The notes under the pieces: generated by a model | Told to the model about the DNA's origin: nothing | Databases searched by the model: none | What the model saw: only the letters and a program-made list of their open reading frames with translations | Shown: in pieces, positions 1 to 7,679 of the stretch | Position numbering within the stretch: position 1 is the first letter of the stretch | Layout: each line of letters opens with the position of its first letter | Translations under genes and position numbers: made by a program | DNA from: Paludibacteraceae bacterium | GTDB lineage: Bacteria; Bacteroidota; Bacteroidia; Bacteroidales; Paludibacteraceae | DNA: 35,951 nucleotides | Direction of reading: 5' to 3' | Assembly (NCBI GenBank): GCA_017508305.1 | Contig: JAFVZF010000114.1 | Span: 1-35,951, forward strand

Positions 1-164
1 CATACAACAACCATTTGTAGAAGTGACACCAACTTTAAAGGATGGTCAGTAAGTTTTGAGATTGTTTCAACAGGCGACATTCCTTCCGCAAACAAAGGAA
101 CAAGGATGAACATTAGGATTGCAAATACAGTCCCTCCTAAAAATGCTTTTCCAAAGACTTTCAT
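1..164 (-). CDS. N-terminus of a small membrane protein (runs off the left edge)
   Basis: Reading leftward from an ATG at 164, the frame is open to the window edge and gives 54 residues. It begins MKVFGKAFLGG, followed by a strongly hydrophobic segment (residues about 9-27) and a second hydrophobic stretch near residues 43-54. This suggests a signal anchor or the first helix of a membrane protein. No family can be named from so short a piece. The 3' end is missing, so total length is unknown. Confidence 0.5.
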   Translation of the reverse strand, partial: MKVFGKAFLGGTVFAILMFILVPLFAEGMSPVETISKLTDHPLKLVSLLQMVVV

Positions 165-295
165 AATGGCGAATTTTTACAAGGAATGAGGCACATTCTC
201 TATTATTTCCAAACATTGTCCCGAAAGACTATGCAAAGGTACGGAATTTCTTCGATATTCTGCTTGCCTCACTTCGCTTTATGATAAAATTTGTA

Positions 296-709
296 TTATT
301 GACGTTGAGAATCAAGCCATTTAGCAAAATACTCTTGAAACGCCCTACGATTATTGAATTTGCTATTGTCAAACTTTATACCAGTGATTTCTTCAAATCT
401 CTCAATGGCTATCAAATCCACAAATGGGAATTTTAGGTTCAATTCTTTCTCTGTGAATATATGTCCTTTCGTTTTTACTCCTTTACTGATAATATTAGTA
501 AAATGTTTCAGAAGTGTGCTTGTCGCTGAGTTACAAGCAACCTCACCACTTATACTACTATCGCTAACAGAAAGTACTGATAGTGGTTTCTCAATTGAGT
601 AGAAGACTTCTGAGAAATACTGCTTGAAGTTTCTATATCCCGTAACTTCAATATCATATGAGCCATCTCCTTGTTCTTTCCAGTCTATGATAATTCTTGA
701 TTCGTCCAT
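296..709 (-). CDS. Hypothetical protein, 137 residues
   Basis: I do not recognise this protein. It looks soluble and acidic, with no signal peptide or membrane segment. The N-terminus (MDESRIIIDWKEQ) reads like a beta-strand-rich start and the C-terminus is helical and charged. I chose the ATG at 709 because AAGGA lies about 8 nt upstream; an ATG at 784 in the same frame would add 25 residues of low-complexity, Asn/Lys-rich sequence with no such site. The gene is divergent from the pair at 950-1974, with about 240 bp between them. Confidence 0.5.
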   Translation of the reverse strand: MDESRIIIDWKEQGDGSYDIEVTGYRNFKQYFSEVFYSIEKPLSVLSVSDSSISGEVACNSATSTLLKHFTNIISKGVKTKGHIFTEKELNLKFPFVDLIAIERFEEITGIKFDNSKFNNRRAFQEYFAKWLDSQRQ

Positions 710-880
710 TTTGTAATCCTTAGAAATGTTATTATCGCAACCATTATGCTCTCGTTTGTTATTAACTTTGCTGTGAACAAACAAGTATAATAGCCTTATA
801 ATAGGGATGTATAATGGTTGTCGATAAATTATTAAGCAACTTTATTTTTGATAAAATACAATTATTTAAAATACAAATCG

Positions 881-888
881 TAATTTTG
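881..888 (+). promoter_or_regulatory. Possible -7 promoter element for the cyclase-like operon
   Basis: TAATTTTG at 881-888 fits the Bacteroidota -7 pattern TAnnTTTG and would start transcription near 895, some 55 nt before the ATG at 950. No good TTTG -33 box is seen 19-20 bp upstream; the nearest, at 847-850, is 30 bp away. The call therefore rests on the -7 box alone. Confidence 0.3.
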
Positions 889-949
889 CACTTTATAAGT
901 GTGTTATATAATTATTTGATAAAGTATAAACCATAATGTAATTTGTTGT

Positions 950-1252
950 ATGGCACTATCTTATGATGAAATTGTAAATAAAATTGATGAGCATTTAAGA
1001 AAAAGCGGTAAACGTTATTATTCTGAATTCTACATAGGTGTGTCCCAAAATGCAGTAAAACGACTTTTTGAGGAGCATCATGTTGATAAAGAAAACTCTT
1101 GGTGGATATACACGACTGCTATATCTTCAGAAGTTGCAAGACAAGTTGAAAAACACTTTTTGGATTTAGGTATGCGTGGTGGCACTGGTGGTGGGGACTA
1201 TAAATCAAAAATGGTATATTGCTATGTTGTAACCCCAACAACAACAGAATGA
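950..1252 (+). CDS. Small protein with a GIY-YIG-like signature, upstream partner of the cyclase-like gene
   Basis: This is a 100-residue soluble protein. Residues about 18-40 contain YSEFYIGVSQ, then an Arg and EEHHVD, resembling the YIG...R...H core of GIY-YIG nucleases. Later come WWIY, a conserved-looking VEKHFLDLG helix and the Gly-rich turn GGTGGGD. The first half of the GIY-YIG signature is not clear, so a nuclease function is only an inference; the same pattern could be a small uncharacterised family. The stop codon overlaps the next start (ATGA at 1249-1252), which implies an operon and translational coupling. Confidence 0.6.
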   Translation: MALSYDEIVNKIDEHLRKSGKRYYSEFYIGVSQNAVKRLFEEHHVDKENSWWIYTTAISSEVARQVEKHFLDLGMRGGTGGGDYKSKMVYCYVVTPTTTE

Positions 1253-1974
1253 TTATGGAAGCACCTAAGCAAACTAAAAAACGTTTTGTTGTCTTTTTAG
1301 ACATTATGGGATTTAAAGAAAGGGTTGCAAGAAATACTCAAGACTCTTTATATGAAGAACTCACTGATTTCAATAGAGATATTACTACAATCATAAATGG
1401 TACTAAGAAAATTAAGAAGACACGTTCATCTAAGCAAAATGATAGTTCTGATATAACTTTGATAAAAAGTGAAGAAGAGGAAGACGAGATTCTTTTAGCA
1501 CAATTTTCGGATAGCATCGTTTTATTTACCAATGGTAATACAAAAGAAAATTTATTGACTATATCAAATGTCGCAAAACAGATTATGATATCTGCTATTA
1601 AAAGGGAAAAACCAATACCATTGAAAGGTGCATTAGCAGAAGGTGATATTACTTGTGATATGATTAAGCAATTATTCTTTGGTCAGGCTTTAATAGATGC
1701 TTATCTTCTTGAAGAAAATATTCAATATTACGGCATAGTAGTTCATCACTCTGCCGAACAGTCTGTTAAAAGCTATGCGACAGAGATATACAAGGATAAT
1801 TTAGTTCCATTAAAAAGTGGTAAAATCAACCATTATGAATTAGTTTGGTATAACAATTCTTCAGATGATGTTAAATCGGGTTTGGAAAGGATAAGGCTAA
1901 GTGTTTCAGATTCACCTCGAAAATATGTAGATAATACAAATAATATAATTGATGATTTTATAAAAAGAGGATAA
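1249..1974 (+). CDS. Class III nucleotide cyclase-like protein, 241 residues
   Basis: The fold pattern of class III (adenylate/guanylate) cyclases is visible: FVVFLDIMGF with D18, AQFSDSIVLF with D88 (the two metal-binding aspartates), GALAEGDI near 127-134 and FFGQALIDAYLLEE at 143-156. At the positions where true cyclases carry the transition-state Asn and Arg (GxxVNxAAR), this protein has Ile149 and Leu153. It is thus either inactive, uses other residues, or has another reaction. A Lys/Glu-rich insert (residues about 52-80) separates the first two strands. The start at 1249 is set by the ATGA overlap with the 100-residue gene. Stand-alone cyclase domains occur in Pycsar defence, but no effector gene is next to it here, so that link is weak. 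Confidence 0.65.
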   Translation: MIMEAPKQTKKRFVVFLDIMGFKERVARNTQDSLYEELTDFNRDITTIINGTKKIKKTRSSKQNDSSDITLIKSEEEEDEILLAQFSDSIVLFTNGNTKENLLTISNVAKQIMISAIKREKPIPLKGALAEGDITCDMIKQLFFGQALIDAYLLEENIQYYGIVVHHSAEQSVKSYATEIYKDNLVPLKSGKINHYELVWYNNSSDDVKSGLERIRLSVSDSPRKYVDNTNNIIDDFIKRG

Positions 1975-2006
1975 ACAATTATACGCAATTGCTTCTTATA
2001 AGAGTT

Positions 2007-2034
2007 GTGTACCCTGAATGAACAGAGGGTACGC
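2007..2034 (+). terminator. Weak hairpin terminator after the cyclase-like gene
   Basis: GTACCCT at 2009-2015 pairs with AGGGTAC at 2026-2032, and two flanking pairs (one G-T) extend the stem to 9 bp with a 10-nt loop. A T-rich but interrupted tract follows. The placement about 35 bp after the stop at 1974 is right for a terminator, but the poor T-run keeps confidence low. Confidence 0.35.
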
Positions 2035-2172
2035 CACTTTCTATTATTCTCAAAGTTATTCTAAATTCAACAGAATTTCTAAATTTAGTTTAGGTTTGGA
2101 AACGTATAACTCCCTTATCGTTTTGACGGACCAAAAGTAATGCTTATCATCCAAATGCAACCATTTTAAATC

Positions 2173-3390
2173 TTAATAGAGGTAAAACGAAGCAGATTTT
2201 TCTTTGAACACTTGTTCGTTGTTGCACCAGTATGACAAAATATCGTCTGTCTTGTATTGTTTTGAAAAGTTTTCTCTGATAAAATTGGTCCCACACACTT
2301 TATCGAACATATTGTTGCGTTTTTCGGTTTCTGCCGAGAACAATACATGCGACGGATACAACTGATGCATGGCTTCTATTACATGAAACTGGATTTCGGA
2401 AAGGCGCGCCTTGTCATAATCGGTTATAAAGATTTGCACACCTTGAACGGTTTGTCCTTGCATATCGCCAAACAAGGGCTTGTACAAAATAGGGCGAAAA
2501 ACAACCCCAGGTAACTGTTTCTCATTTAAAGCCTCGGTTAGTTCTACAGACTTTACCCAAGGGGCAGCCATTACCTGAAATGGCAGCGTATATCCTACGC
2601 CGATGTTTAAAAAGCCCATTTCACCGATAATTCCGGTAGCGGGATAACAAATAGCAGCTTCTGCCGATGGAATTTGCGGAGAAGTGGGCACCCATGGCAA
2701 TCCTGTATCGGCAAAAGTCATGTTGCGTTTCCAACCTTGCATTGGAATTACTGTCAACTTACAACCTATTTCTTGATTTAAATAGCCTGTCAGTTCTCCG
2801 CACGTTAAACCATAAATATAGGGTATATCAAATTGGCTGACAAACGAAAAATACCCTTGGCTAACACCACTACCCTCTACTTTTTCGCCTCCCAACGGAT
2901 TGGGGCGATCTAAAATAACCACTTCTTTGTTTTGTTCGGCAGCCGCCCGCATCACTAACCCCATGGTACTAATAAAGGTGTAAGAGCGACAACCGATATC
3001 CTGAATATCATACACCAACACATCTACATTTTGCAGCATCTCTGGCGTAGGCTTTCGGGTTTTTCCATAGAGCGAATGCACCTTTAGGCCTGTTTTGGCA
3101 TCCACTTGATTTTCTACCCTTACGCCAGCAGGAATATCACCACGGACCCCATGCTCGGGTCCATAGAGTGCTACCAATTGCACATCGGGCGACTCAAACA
3201 AAATATCAACTGTCGATTTTAAGTTTCTATCAACGCCCGTTGGATTGGTAATCAGCCCCACTCTTTTGCCCTTTAATAGCTCAAAATTGGCATCACGCAA
3301 CACCTCAATACCAGTCATCACCCCCTCTACTGTTCTCCCAAACACCAAAAACGATGATAAAGAAAAAAATATAATTAGAAGAATTCTCAT
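2173..3390 (-). CDS. namZ: Exo-beta-N-acetylmuramidase NamZ (DUF1343)
   Basis: This 405-residue protein belongs to the NamZ/DUF1343 family (GH171), which releases terminal N-acetylmuramic acid from peptidoglycan fragments for cell-wall recycling. A signal peptide is clear (MRILLIIFFSLSSFLVFG), so it acts in the periplasm or outside. Family landmarks in order are: GLITNPTGVDR near residue 45, ALYGPEHGVRGD near 74-85, VYDIQDIGCRSYTF near 126-139, a DRPNPLGG turn near 161 and the C-terminal half with PQIPSAEAAICYPATG. Length is near the usual size. It follows rlmI on the same strand after a 143-bp gap that contains a large hairpin element, so it may have its own transcript. Confidence 0.9.
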   Translation of the reverse strand: MRILLIIFFSLSSFLVFGRTVEGVMTGIEVLRDANFELLKGKRVGLITNPTGVDRNLKSTVDILFESPDVQLVALYGPEHGVRGDIPAGVRVENQVDAKTGLKVHSLYGKTRKPTPEMLQNVDVLVYDIQDIGCRSYTFISTMGLVMRAAAEQNKEVVILDRPNPLGGEKVEGSGVSQGYFSFVSQFDIPYIYGLTCGELTGYLNQEIGCKLTVIPMQGWKRNMTFADTGLPWVPTSPQIPSAEAAICYPATGIIGEMGFLNIGVGYTLPFQVMAAPWVKSVELTEALNEKQLPGVVFRPILYKPLFGDMQGQTVQGVQIFITDYDKARLSEIQFHVIEAMHQLYPSHVLFSAETEKRNNMFDKVCGTNFIRENFSKQYKTDDILSYWCNNEQVFKEKSASFYLY

Positions 3391-3425
3391 AATGTTTAAT
3401 TACCCTGGAGAGTGTATTTTAGAGA

Positions 3426-3513
3426 GGTGAGTTTTAGGCGTGCGAAGTGCGAACAACCGGAGTTTACTGACGTAAATGAGGATTGTGAACACGAGCACAA
3501 CGACAAAATCACC
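3426..3513. other. Long nested hairpin element between rlmI and namZ
   Basis: An 88-nt intergenic segment can fold on itself almost completely. GGTGA-TTTT (3426-3435, one bulge) pairs with AAAATCACC (3505-3513). Inside it GTGC (3440-3443) pairs with GCAC (3495-3498), GTG (3447-3449) with CAC (3490-3492), ACAACC (3453-3458) with GG-A-TTGT (3480-3486), and GTTTAC (3462-3467) with GTAAAT (3472-3477) around a TGAC loop. It could be a structured RNA, an mRNA processing site or a dispersed palindromic repeat. I cannot see other copies in this window. Confidence 0.5.
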
Positions 3514-3533
3514 CTATAAAATCACTCGACACT

Positions 3534-4718
3534 TTATTCTACGTATAATACCAACCCTTTTAAATACTCCCCTTCTGGGTGATAAATATTGATGGGATGA
3601 TCGACAGGTTGTGTTAATTGATGCAATATGCGCACTTTTCGACCACTCATGGCTGCAGCAGAGAACACAGCCAAACGAAATTGGTCTTTATCGACCGCTT
3701 GCGAACAAGAGAAAGTAAATAGAATGCCACCCGATTTAATTTTTTCGAACGCCTTGGCATTTAATCGTTTATATCCTTGTAAGGCATTGCGTAACGCATC
3801 CCGATGTTTGGCAAATGCAGGTGGATCAAGCACAATTAAATCGTAATTTTCGTCCATTTGATCGAGAAATTTAAACGCATCTTGCGCATAAGCTTCGTGA
3901 CGAGTATCACTCGGAAAGTTCATTTCCATGTTCTTATTTACTAAATCAATGGCTTTAGCGGAGCTATCTACCGAATGTACGCAAGCAGCTCCACCACGCA
4001 TGGCATAGCACGAAAAACCACCGGTATAGCAAAACATATTAAGCACGCGTCTTCCTTTGGCATACTGTTCCAACAGCTGACGATTGGCACGTTGGTCAAT
4101 AAAAAAGCCGGTTTTTTGTCCTCTCTCCCAATCGATGCAAAATTTCAAACCATTTTCGAGTGCCACGGCATCGCTATCCGAACCAATTAAATAACCATTT
4201 TCGGCACCGGTATCTGCTTTATAGGGCAATGTCGTTTCCGATTTATAGTAAACATTTTTAATTTTCCCTTCGCTGATTTTTACGATGCAATCGGCAATTT
4301 CTGCACGATGCAAGTGCATCCCTACCGAGTGTGCTTGCATGACGGCAGTAGATCCATAAAAATCAACTATCAGACCGGGCAAAAAATCACCCTCGCCATG
4401 CACCAAACGGAACGAAGAATGCTTATCCGTATAATCCAAACCCATATCTTTGCGCATCTGATAGGCTGCATTTAGTCGTTTTATCCAAAATGCCTTATCA
4501 ATGGTTTGGTTGTTAAAACTCAATACCCGAACTGCGATACTGCCTATCTGATAGTGTCCCACCGCAATAAACGCTTTATCAGCTGTATAGACCTCGACAA
4601 TTTCGCCTTCGTTTATATTTTTATCGGCATATGCAATTGCCCCCGAAAATACCCATGGATGAAAACGTTGCAATGACGCTTCCTTTCCTTTCTTTAAAAA
4701 AATCTTTTTATAGTTCAT
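3534..4718 (-). CDS. rlmI: Class I rRNA methyltransferase of the RlmI type (23S rRNA m5C1962)
   Basis: This 394-residue protein is a SAM-dependent methyltransferase of the RlmI/YccW family. An N-terminal PUA-like RNA-binding domain (RFHPWVFSGAI near residues 18-28, then GEIVEVY) precedes the Rossmann domain. The SAM-binding loop is VLNMFCYTGGFSCYA near 225, followed by an acidic strand end (HSVDSS). LDPPAFAKH near 300 and FSCSQ near 345 are the motifs that carry the catalytic region in this family. It overlaps the end of the upstream exonuclease gene by 11 bp, so the two are probably co-transcribed, which places both in RNA metabolism. The symbol is by family resemblance; the exact modified base is inferred. 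Confidence 0.88.
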   Translation of the reverse strand: MNYKKIFLKKGKEASLQRFHPWVFSGAIAYADKNINEGEIVEVYTADKAFIAVGHYQIGSIAVRVLSFNNQTIDKAFWIKRLNAAYQMRKDMGLDYTDKHSSFRLVHGEGDFLPGLIVDFYGSTAVMQAHSVGMHLHRAEIADCIVKISEGKIKNVYYKSETTLPYKADTGAENGYLIGSDSDAVALENGLKFCIDWERGQKTGFFIDQRANRQLLEQYAKGRRVLNMFCYTGGFSCYAMRGGAACVHSVDSSAKAIDLVNKNMEMNFPSDTRHEAYAQDAFKFLDQMDENYDLIVLDPPAFAKHRDALRNALQGYKRLNAKAFEKIKSGGILFTFSCSQAVDKDQFRLAVFSAAAMSGRKVRILHQLTQPVDHPINIYHPEGEYLKGLVLYVE

Positions 4719-5292
4719 CTTTTATTTTTTCGTAAATATCCACACACGCCCACGCATCAATGGCCGCATACATTTGTTGCTGAGGAGTCAAAGTTGCAGC
4801 CTCCCAATTAGTAAGACGTTGCGATTTTGATATCTTTTTGCCAAATAAAATGGCATACATTTTCTGTAAGCCCAATTCTTCGATGCCTACTTTTTTGATA
4901 ATCTTTTGTAAATCAACAAAGCCATTGGGCTTAAACTTACAAGATCGCAACAACATTTTGTAATCATCGTGCAAAGACAAGCCTATTTTTAACGGTGTAG
5001 CATGTGCTAAAAACTCCGATAAAATGGGAGGTATTCCCATCTTACACACACGTATAAGATAGCACACCTTAGGAGTAGACAGTTGCACCAAAGCCACTTT
5101 ATTTTTGACTCCTTTTGTAAATGCCGGTTTAGTTTCTGTATCAAAACCTACCCAAGAACATGTATTCAACTCAACAAGCGCCACCTCTAATTCAGGTATG
5201 GTTGTAACGACCTCAATGCGCCTGTCATCGTACGACAATAGGGGCATTTGGTTTATTTCTTCTTTGGATATGGTTGGTGGATATGTGTTCAT
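4708..5292 (-). CDS. 3'-5' exonuclease, RNase D-like DEDDy family
   Basis: This 194-residue single-domain exonuclease has all three DEDDy motifs: VGFDTET (D51, E53) for Exo I, GLSLHDDYKML (D109/D110) for Exo II and YAAIDA (Y175, D179) for Exo III. Two metal ions held by these acids cut nucleotides from RNA or DNA 3' ends. It is much shorter than E. coli RNase D because it lacks the HRDC domains, as is usual for this subfamily in Bacteroidota. Its last 11 bp overlap the start of rlmI on the same strand. Confidence 0.85.
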   Translation of the reverse strand: MNTYPPTISKEEINQMPLLSYDDRRIEVVTTIPELEVALVELNTCSWVGFDTETKPAFTKGVKNKVALVQLSTPKVCYLIRVCKMGIPPILSEFLAHATPLKIGLSLHDDYKMLLRSCKFKPNGFVDLQKIIKKVGIEELGLQKMYAILFGKKISKSQRLTNWEAATLTPQQQMYAAIDAWACVDIYEKIKDEL

Positions 5293-5364
5293 GTTATGTT
5301 TAGGCGTTTATATTATTGACGAATCGACTGATCGACTAATCGGCAAATCAATATTCAGACTTTC

Positions 5365-5385
5365 GACTTTAGACTTTAGACTTTA
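5365..5385. repeat. Three tandem 7-bp GACTTTA repeats at the end of the DUF5063 gene
   Basis: GACTTTA occurs three times head-to-tail at 5365-5371, 5372-5378 and 5379-5385. The array covers the stop codon of the leftward DUF5063 gene (TAA at 5378-5376). Just downstream in that gene's direction, 5321-5349 has repeated TCGACT/TCGACTAATCGG words. This is probably a slippage-prone intergenic repeat of unknown role. Confidence 0.5.
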
Positions 5386-5864
5386 TCAACATCGGGTTCG
5401 ATATAGGCTAACTTATGAATAATGGACAACGCTTGCAGCAAGCGCTTTCCCCAAAATAGTTCAAAATTTTCAACTACTTGAAAGGTTGCATCGTTCATCA
5501 CCTCTACCTTACCTTCCTTGTAATTCATCAAGAAATCTTTCATATCCTGATAAATATCAGCCAAACATTCGGATATGGAGACCACTTCTTCGCCCGTAAA
5601 TTCTTCGTCGTATTGTCCCAATATACGCGCTGCTTGCGCACGTATTTTTTCGTACGACACCTCGGTTACAAAAGTTTCCAACTGATTATCGCACAGCGAT
5701 AGTGGCTTATTAACCATGGCAGCTTTTAGGTAAAGGAAAGGCAATAATTTTTGCAACACCGGCACAAATGTTCCAAACTCTTTTTCGTTAGATCGTTCCA
5801 TAAAGGCACAATACTCTACGCCCACGGTAACAAATTCTACTACATTTTTTGCGTAAACATCCAT
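5376..5864 (-). CDS. DUF5063 family protein
   Basis: This 162-residue, mostly helical soluble protein matches DUF5063, a family common in Bacteroidota. The start MDVYAKNVVEFVTVGVEYCAFME and the middle LPFLYLKAAM are characteristic. There is no signal peptide or membrane segment, and the molecular function is unknown. It precedes the exonuclease and rlmI on the same strand with an 83-bp gap that holds simple repeats. The start is divergent from the ECF sigma gene, with only 61 bp between the two ATGs, so promoters for both must lie there. Confidence 0.8.
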   Translation of the reverse strand: MDVYAKNVVEFVTVGVEYCAFMERSNEKEFGTFVPVLQKLLPFLYLKAAMVNKPLSLCDNQLETFVTEVSYEKIRAQAARILGQYDEEFTGEEVVSISECLADIYQDMKDFLMNYKEGKVEVMNDATFQVVENFELFWGKRLLQALSIIHKLAYIEPDVDKV

Positions 5865-5925
5865 TTTTTATAAAAAAATTCTATTATTCGACGAATAAAT
5901 ACTAATTTCGCATCACATTCTTAAA

Positions 5926-6486
5926 ATGAGTATGACAGAAACTATTGACAAGAAAGAACTGTGCGCCCTTTTTGCAGACGATGCGACAAGGCAAACTACG
6001 TTCTCAAAAATGGTTAAAACCTATCAACAACGTTTGTATTGGCACATTCGTAAGATGGTAATGGTACACGATGATGCCAATGACATCTTACAAAACACTT
6101 TTATCAAGGCTTGGACCAATATTTTGAGCTACCGCGGCGAAGCCAGTTTCTCTACTTGGCTGTACCGCATTGCCACCAACGAAACATTGGATTTTTTGCA
6201 ATCATCGTATGCCAAACATGCCGGCGAGAGTACCGATTTTGAGACCTCGTTGGTAGGGACTATCGACCATGATCCCTATTTTGATGGTGATGCTGCCGAA
6301 AAGCTTCTTTACAAAGCCATTGCAACCCTACCGGACAAACAACGTTTAGTATTTAATATGCGTTATTTTGACGAAATGCCTTATGCACAAATGTCGGAAA
6401 TAGTAGGCACATCTGAAGGGGCATTAAAAGCCTCCTATCACTTGGCTGTAAAAAAAGTTGAACAATATATTTTAGACCATCGTTAA
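5926..6486 (+). CDS. ECF-type sigma-70 family RNA polymerase sigma factor
   Basis: This 186-residue protein has only sigma regions 2 and 4. Region 2 includes RLYWHIRKMV, DDANDILQNTFIKAW and FSTWLYRIATN, the RpoD-box type core-binding and -10 recognition helices. Region 4 is LPDKQRLVFNMRYFDEMPYAQMSEI, with the helix-turn-helix near SEGALKASYH. It would direct transcription of a small regulon. The following two genes, a membrane protein and a periplasmic Spy-like protein, form the usual sigma/anti-sigma/stress-protein arrangement in Bacteroidota. TAATTTCG upstream (near 5905) is one base off the -7 consensus. Confidence 0.92.
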   Translation: MSMTETIDKKELCALFADDATRQTTFSKMVKTYQQRLYWHIRKMVMVHDDANDILQNTFIKAWTNILSYRGEASFSTWLYRIATNETLDFLQSSYAKHAGESTDFETSLVGTIDHDPYFDGDAAEKLLYKAIATLPDKQRLVFNMRYFDEMPYAQMSEIVGTSEGALKASYHLAVKKVEQYILDHR

Positions 6487-6538
6487 ACCTTTGTCAAATT
6501 GCTTCGTCAAGCATTTAGACACGCCAAAATTAGTGAAA

Positions 6539-6931
6539 ATGGAAGAACAAAACAAAATAATCGGACAGATTGGCAAGAAAAATCCATTTAAAGTTCCCGA
6601 AAATTACTTTGAAGATTTTTCCGCTCAATTAGAACAGAAGTTAGAACAGATAGAAGTGGCTCCTGCACCGGCTCCTGTTATCAAAAAATCCTTCTTCAAG
6701 GCGCACATTCAGCCCTTGTTGTATGTTGCTGCTGTCGTAACATTGCTTACCGGCATATCGTATGTGGCAGTGCAACCTGTGCTACAAGATTTTAACAATG
6801 AAATGATGATGGCCAATAACATAGAGGTTGAATCTACTGATTTTCCAGAATTTTCGGAAGATGACTACTACGATTTAATGGCCGAATACGACAGCAATGA
6901 GATTTACGAACTTTTATCAATGAACGACTAA
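6539..6931 (+). CDS. Single-pass membrane protein, probable anti-sigma partner
   Basis: The protein is 130 residues. A cytoplasmic N-terminal part (KNPFKVPENYFEDFSAQLEQKLEQ) is followed by an Ala/Pro linker, one membrane helix (PLLYVAAVVTLLTGISYVAV, about residues 62-81) and an acidic C-terminal part rich in Asp/Glu/Tyr. The PENYFEDF motif is common in short proteins encoded right after ECF sigma genes in Bacteroidota. Anti-sigma activity is inferred from this position. I chose the ATG at 6539; a TTG at 6491 in frame would add 16 residues but is less likely. The gene ends 1 bp before the next start. Confidence 0.7.
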   Translation: MEEQNKIIGQIGKKNPFKVPENYFEDFSAQLEQKLEQIEVAPAPAPVIKKSFFKAHIQPLLYVAAVVTLLTGISYVAVQPVLQDFNNEMMMANNIEVESTDFPEFSEDDYYDLMAEYDSNEIYELLSMND

Positions 6932-6932
6932 T

Positions 6933-7397
6933 ATGAAAAAATCTATCTTAATCTGCATGGGAATTGCCTTATCAGTTATGGTTATGGCAAACGACAACAA
7001 GAAATGTCCCAACGAACACAAAAACCATTTAACCGAAATGGTTATTACGCATATTACAGAGCACGGCATCTTAACAGAGCAAGAATTGGCCGATTTCACC
7101 GCTATTTACCGTAATTTAAACCAACAAAAAAGAGCACTTAACCAAGAAAATCGTGCCATAAAAAAACAATTGGACACATGCACAGATAGCGCACAAATGA
7201 TTGAACTTATTAAAACGGTAGCCAACAACGATTTAAAAAGAGCACAATTGGATAAAGAAGCATTGGACGCCTATATCGAAAAAATTGATGCTGCTCGCTT
7301 GGTTCAGGTGCTTCAGTGTAGCGAAAAGTACAAAAACGAGCTCTTTAAGAATATGCGTATCAAACGCCACGAAAGAGCTAACGAACAAAAAAAGTAG
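6933..7397 (+). CDS. Spy/CpxP-like periplasmic protein
   Basis: This 154-residue protein starts with a signal peptide (MKKSILICMGIALSVMVMA). The mature part is helical and highly charged, with HGILTEQELADF, then EEN/QKRALNQENRAIKKQL-type heptads. This pattern resembles the small LTxxQ/Spy family of periplasmic chaperones and metal-stress sensors. It is the third gene of the ECF sigma operon (1-bp spacing) and probably the periplasmic component sensed by, or controlled by, that sigma factor. The family call is from composition and context rather than from a strict motif. Confidence 0.65.
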   Translation: MKKSILICMGIALSVMVMANDNKKCPNEHKNHLTEMVITHITEHGILTEQELADFTAIYRNLNQQKRALNQENRAIKKQLDTCTDSAQMIELIKTVANNDLKRAQLDKEALDAYIEKIDAARLVQVLQCSEKYKNELFKNMRIKRHERANEQKK

Positions 7398-7434
7398 ACA
7401 ATTTGTATTTTTGTATAAAAAAAGCGCATTAAAA

Positions 7435-7466
7435 TTTGCACAGTTACAAAATTTAGTCTACCTTTG
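7435..7466 (+). promoter_or_regulatory. Bacteroidota-type promoter of tRNA-Lys
   Basis: TTTG at 7435-7438 (-33) and TACCTTTG at 7459-7466 (-7) are separated by 20 bp, an exact match to the TTTG/TAnnTTTG housekeeping consensus. The start point would be near 7473, about 25 nt before the tRNA. Confidence 0.75.
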
Positions 7467-7497
7467 CATCGCGTTTGAGAAATAACGCAAACATGAT

Positions 7498-7570
7498 GAT
7501 TCGCTAGCTCAGCTGGTAGAGCACAACACTTTTAATGTTGGGGTCCTGGGTTCGAGCCCCAGGCGGATCA
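7498..7570 (+). tRNA. tRNA-Lys (anticodon UUU)
   Basis: The full cloverleaf is visible. The acceptor stem is GATTCGC (7498-7504) with GCGGATC (7563-7569), including one T-G pair, and the discriminator base is A7570. The D-arm contains TAGCTCAGCTGGTAGAGC, the anticodon stem CAACA/TGTTG encloses CTTTTAA with TTT at the centre, and the T-arm is CTGGG-TTCGAGC-CCCAG. The CCA end is not encoded. The gene sits exactly at the boundary between host genes and the phage block, so it is the likely attachment site. Confidence 0.95.
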
Positions 7571-7583
7571 CAAGAACAAAACT

Positions 7584-7630
7584 AAAACCACTAATAAACA
7601 GCAATTTAGCGTTATTAGTGGTTTTTTATT
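7584..7630. terminator. Bidirectional terminator between tRNA-Lys and the phage late operon
   Basis: A perfect 14-bp inverted repeat (AAAACCACTAATAA at 7584-7597 and its complement at 7612-7625) encloses a 14-nt loop. On the plus strand the stem ends in a run of six T; on the minus strand it also ends in a TTTT run. It can end tRNA transcription from the left and the phage operon from the right. Confidence 0.8.
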
Positions 7631-7649
7631 TCCGATTTCGCACCGACAC

Positions 7650-7671
7650 AACCGATTTATAACCGATTTAT
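7650..7671. repeat. Two tandem 11-bp repeats at the tRNA/prophage junction
   Basis: AACCGATTTAT occurs twice in direct tandem (7650-7660, 7661-7671), preceded by TCCGATTT and followed by related AGCCGTTTTTAG and AGTCGGTTTTTAG words. The position, between the tRNA and the terminal phage gene, fits integrase arm-type binding sites or the attachment region, but nothing in the sequence proves it. Confidence 0.4.
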
Positions 7672-7679
7672 AGCCGTTT

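Noticed and set aside
1249..1974. Calling the cyclase-like gene a Pycsar system
   Set aside because: The transition-state Asn/Arg positions are Ile and Leu, and no TM, TIR or other effector gene is adjacent.
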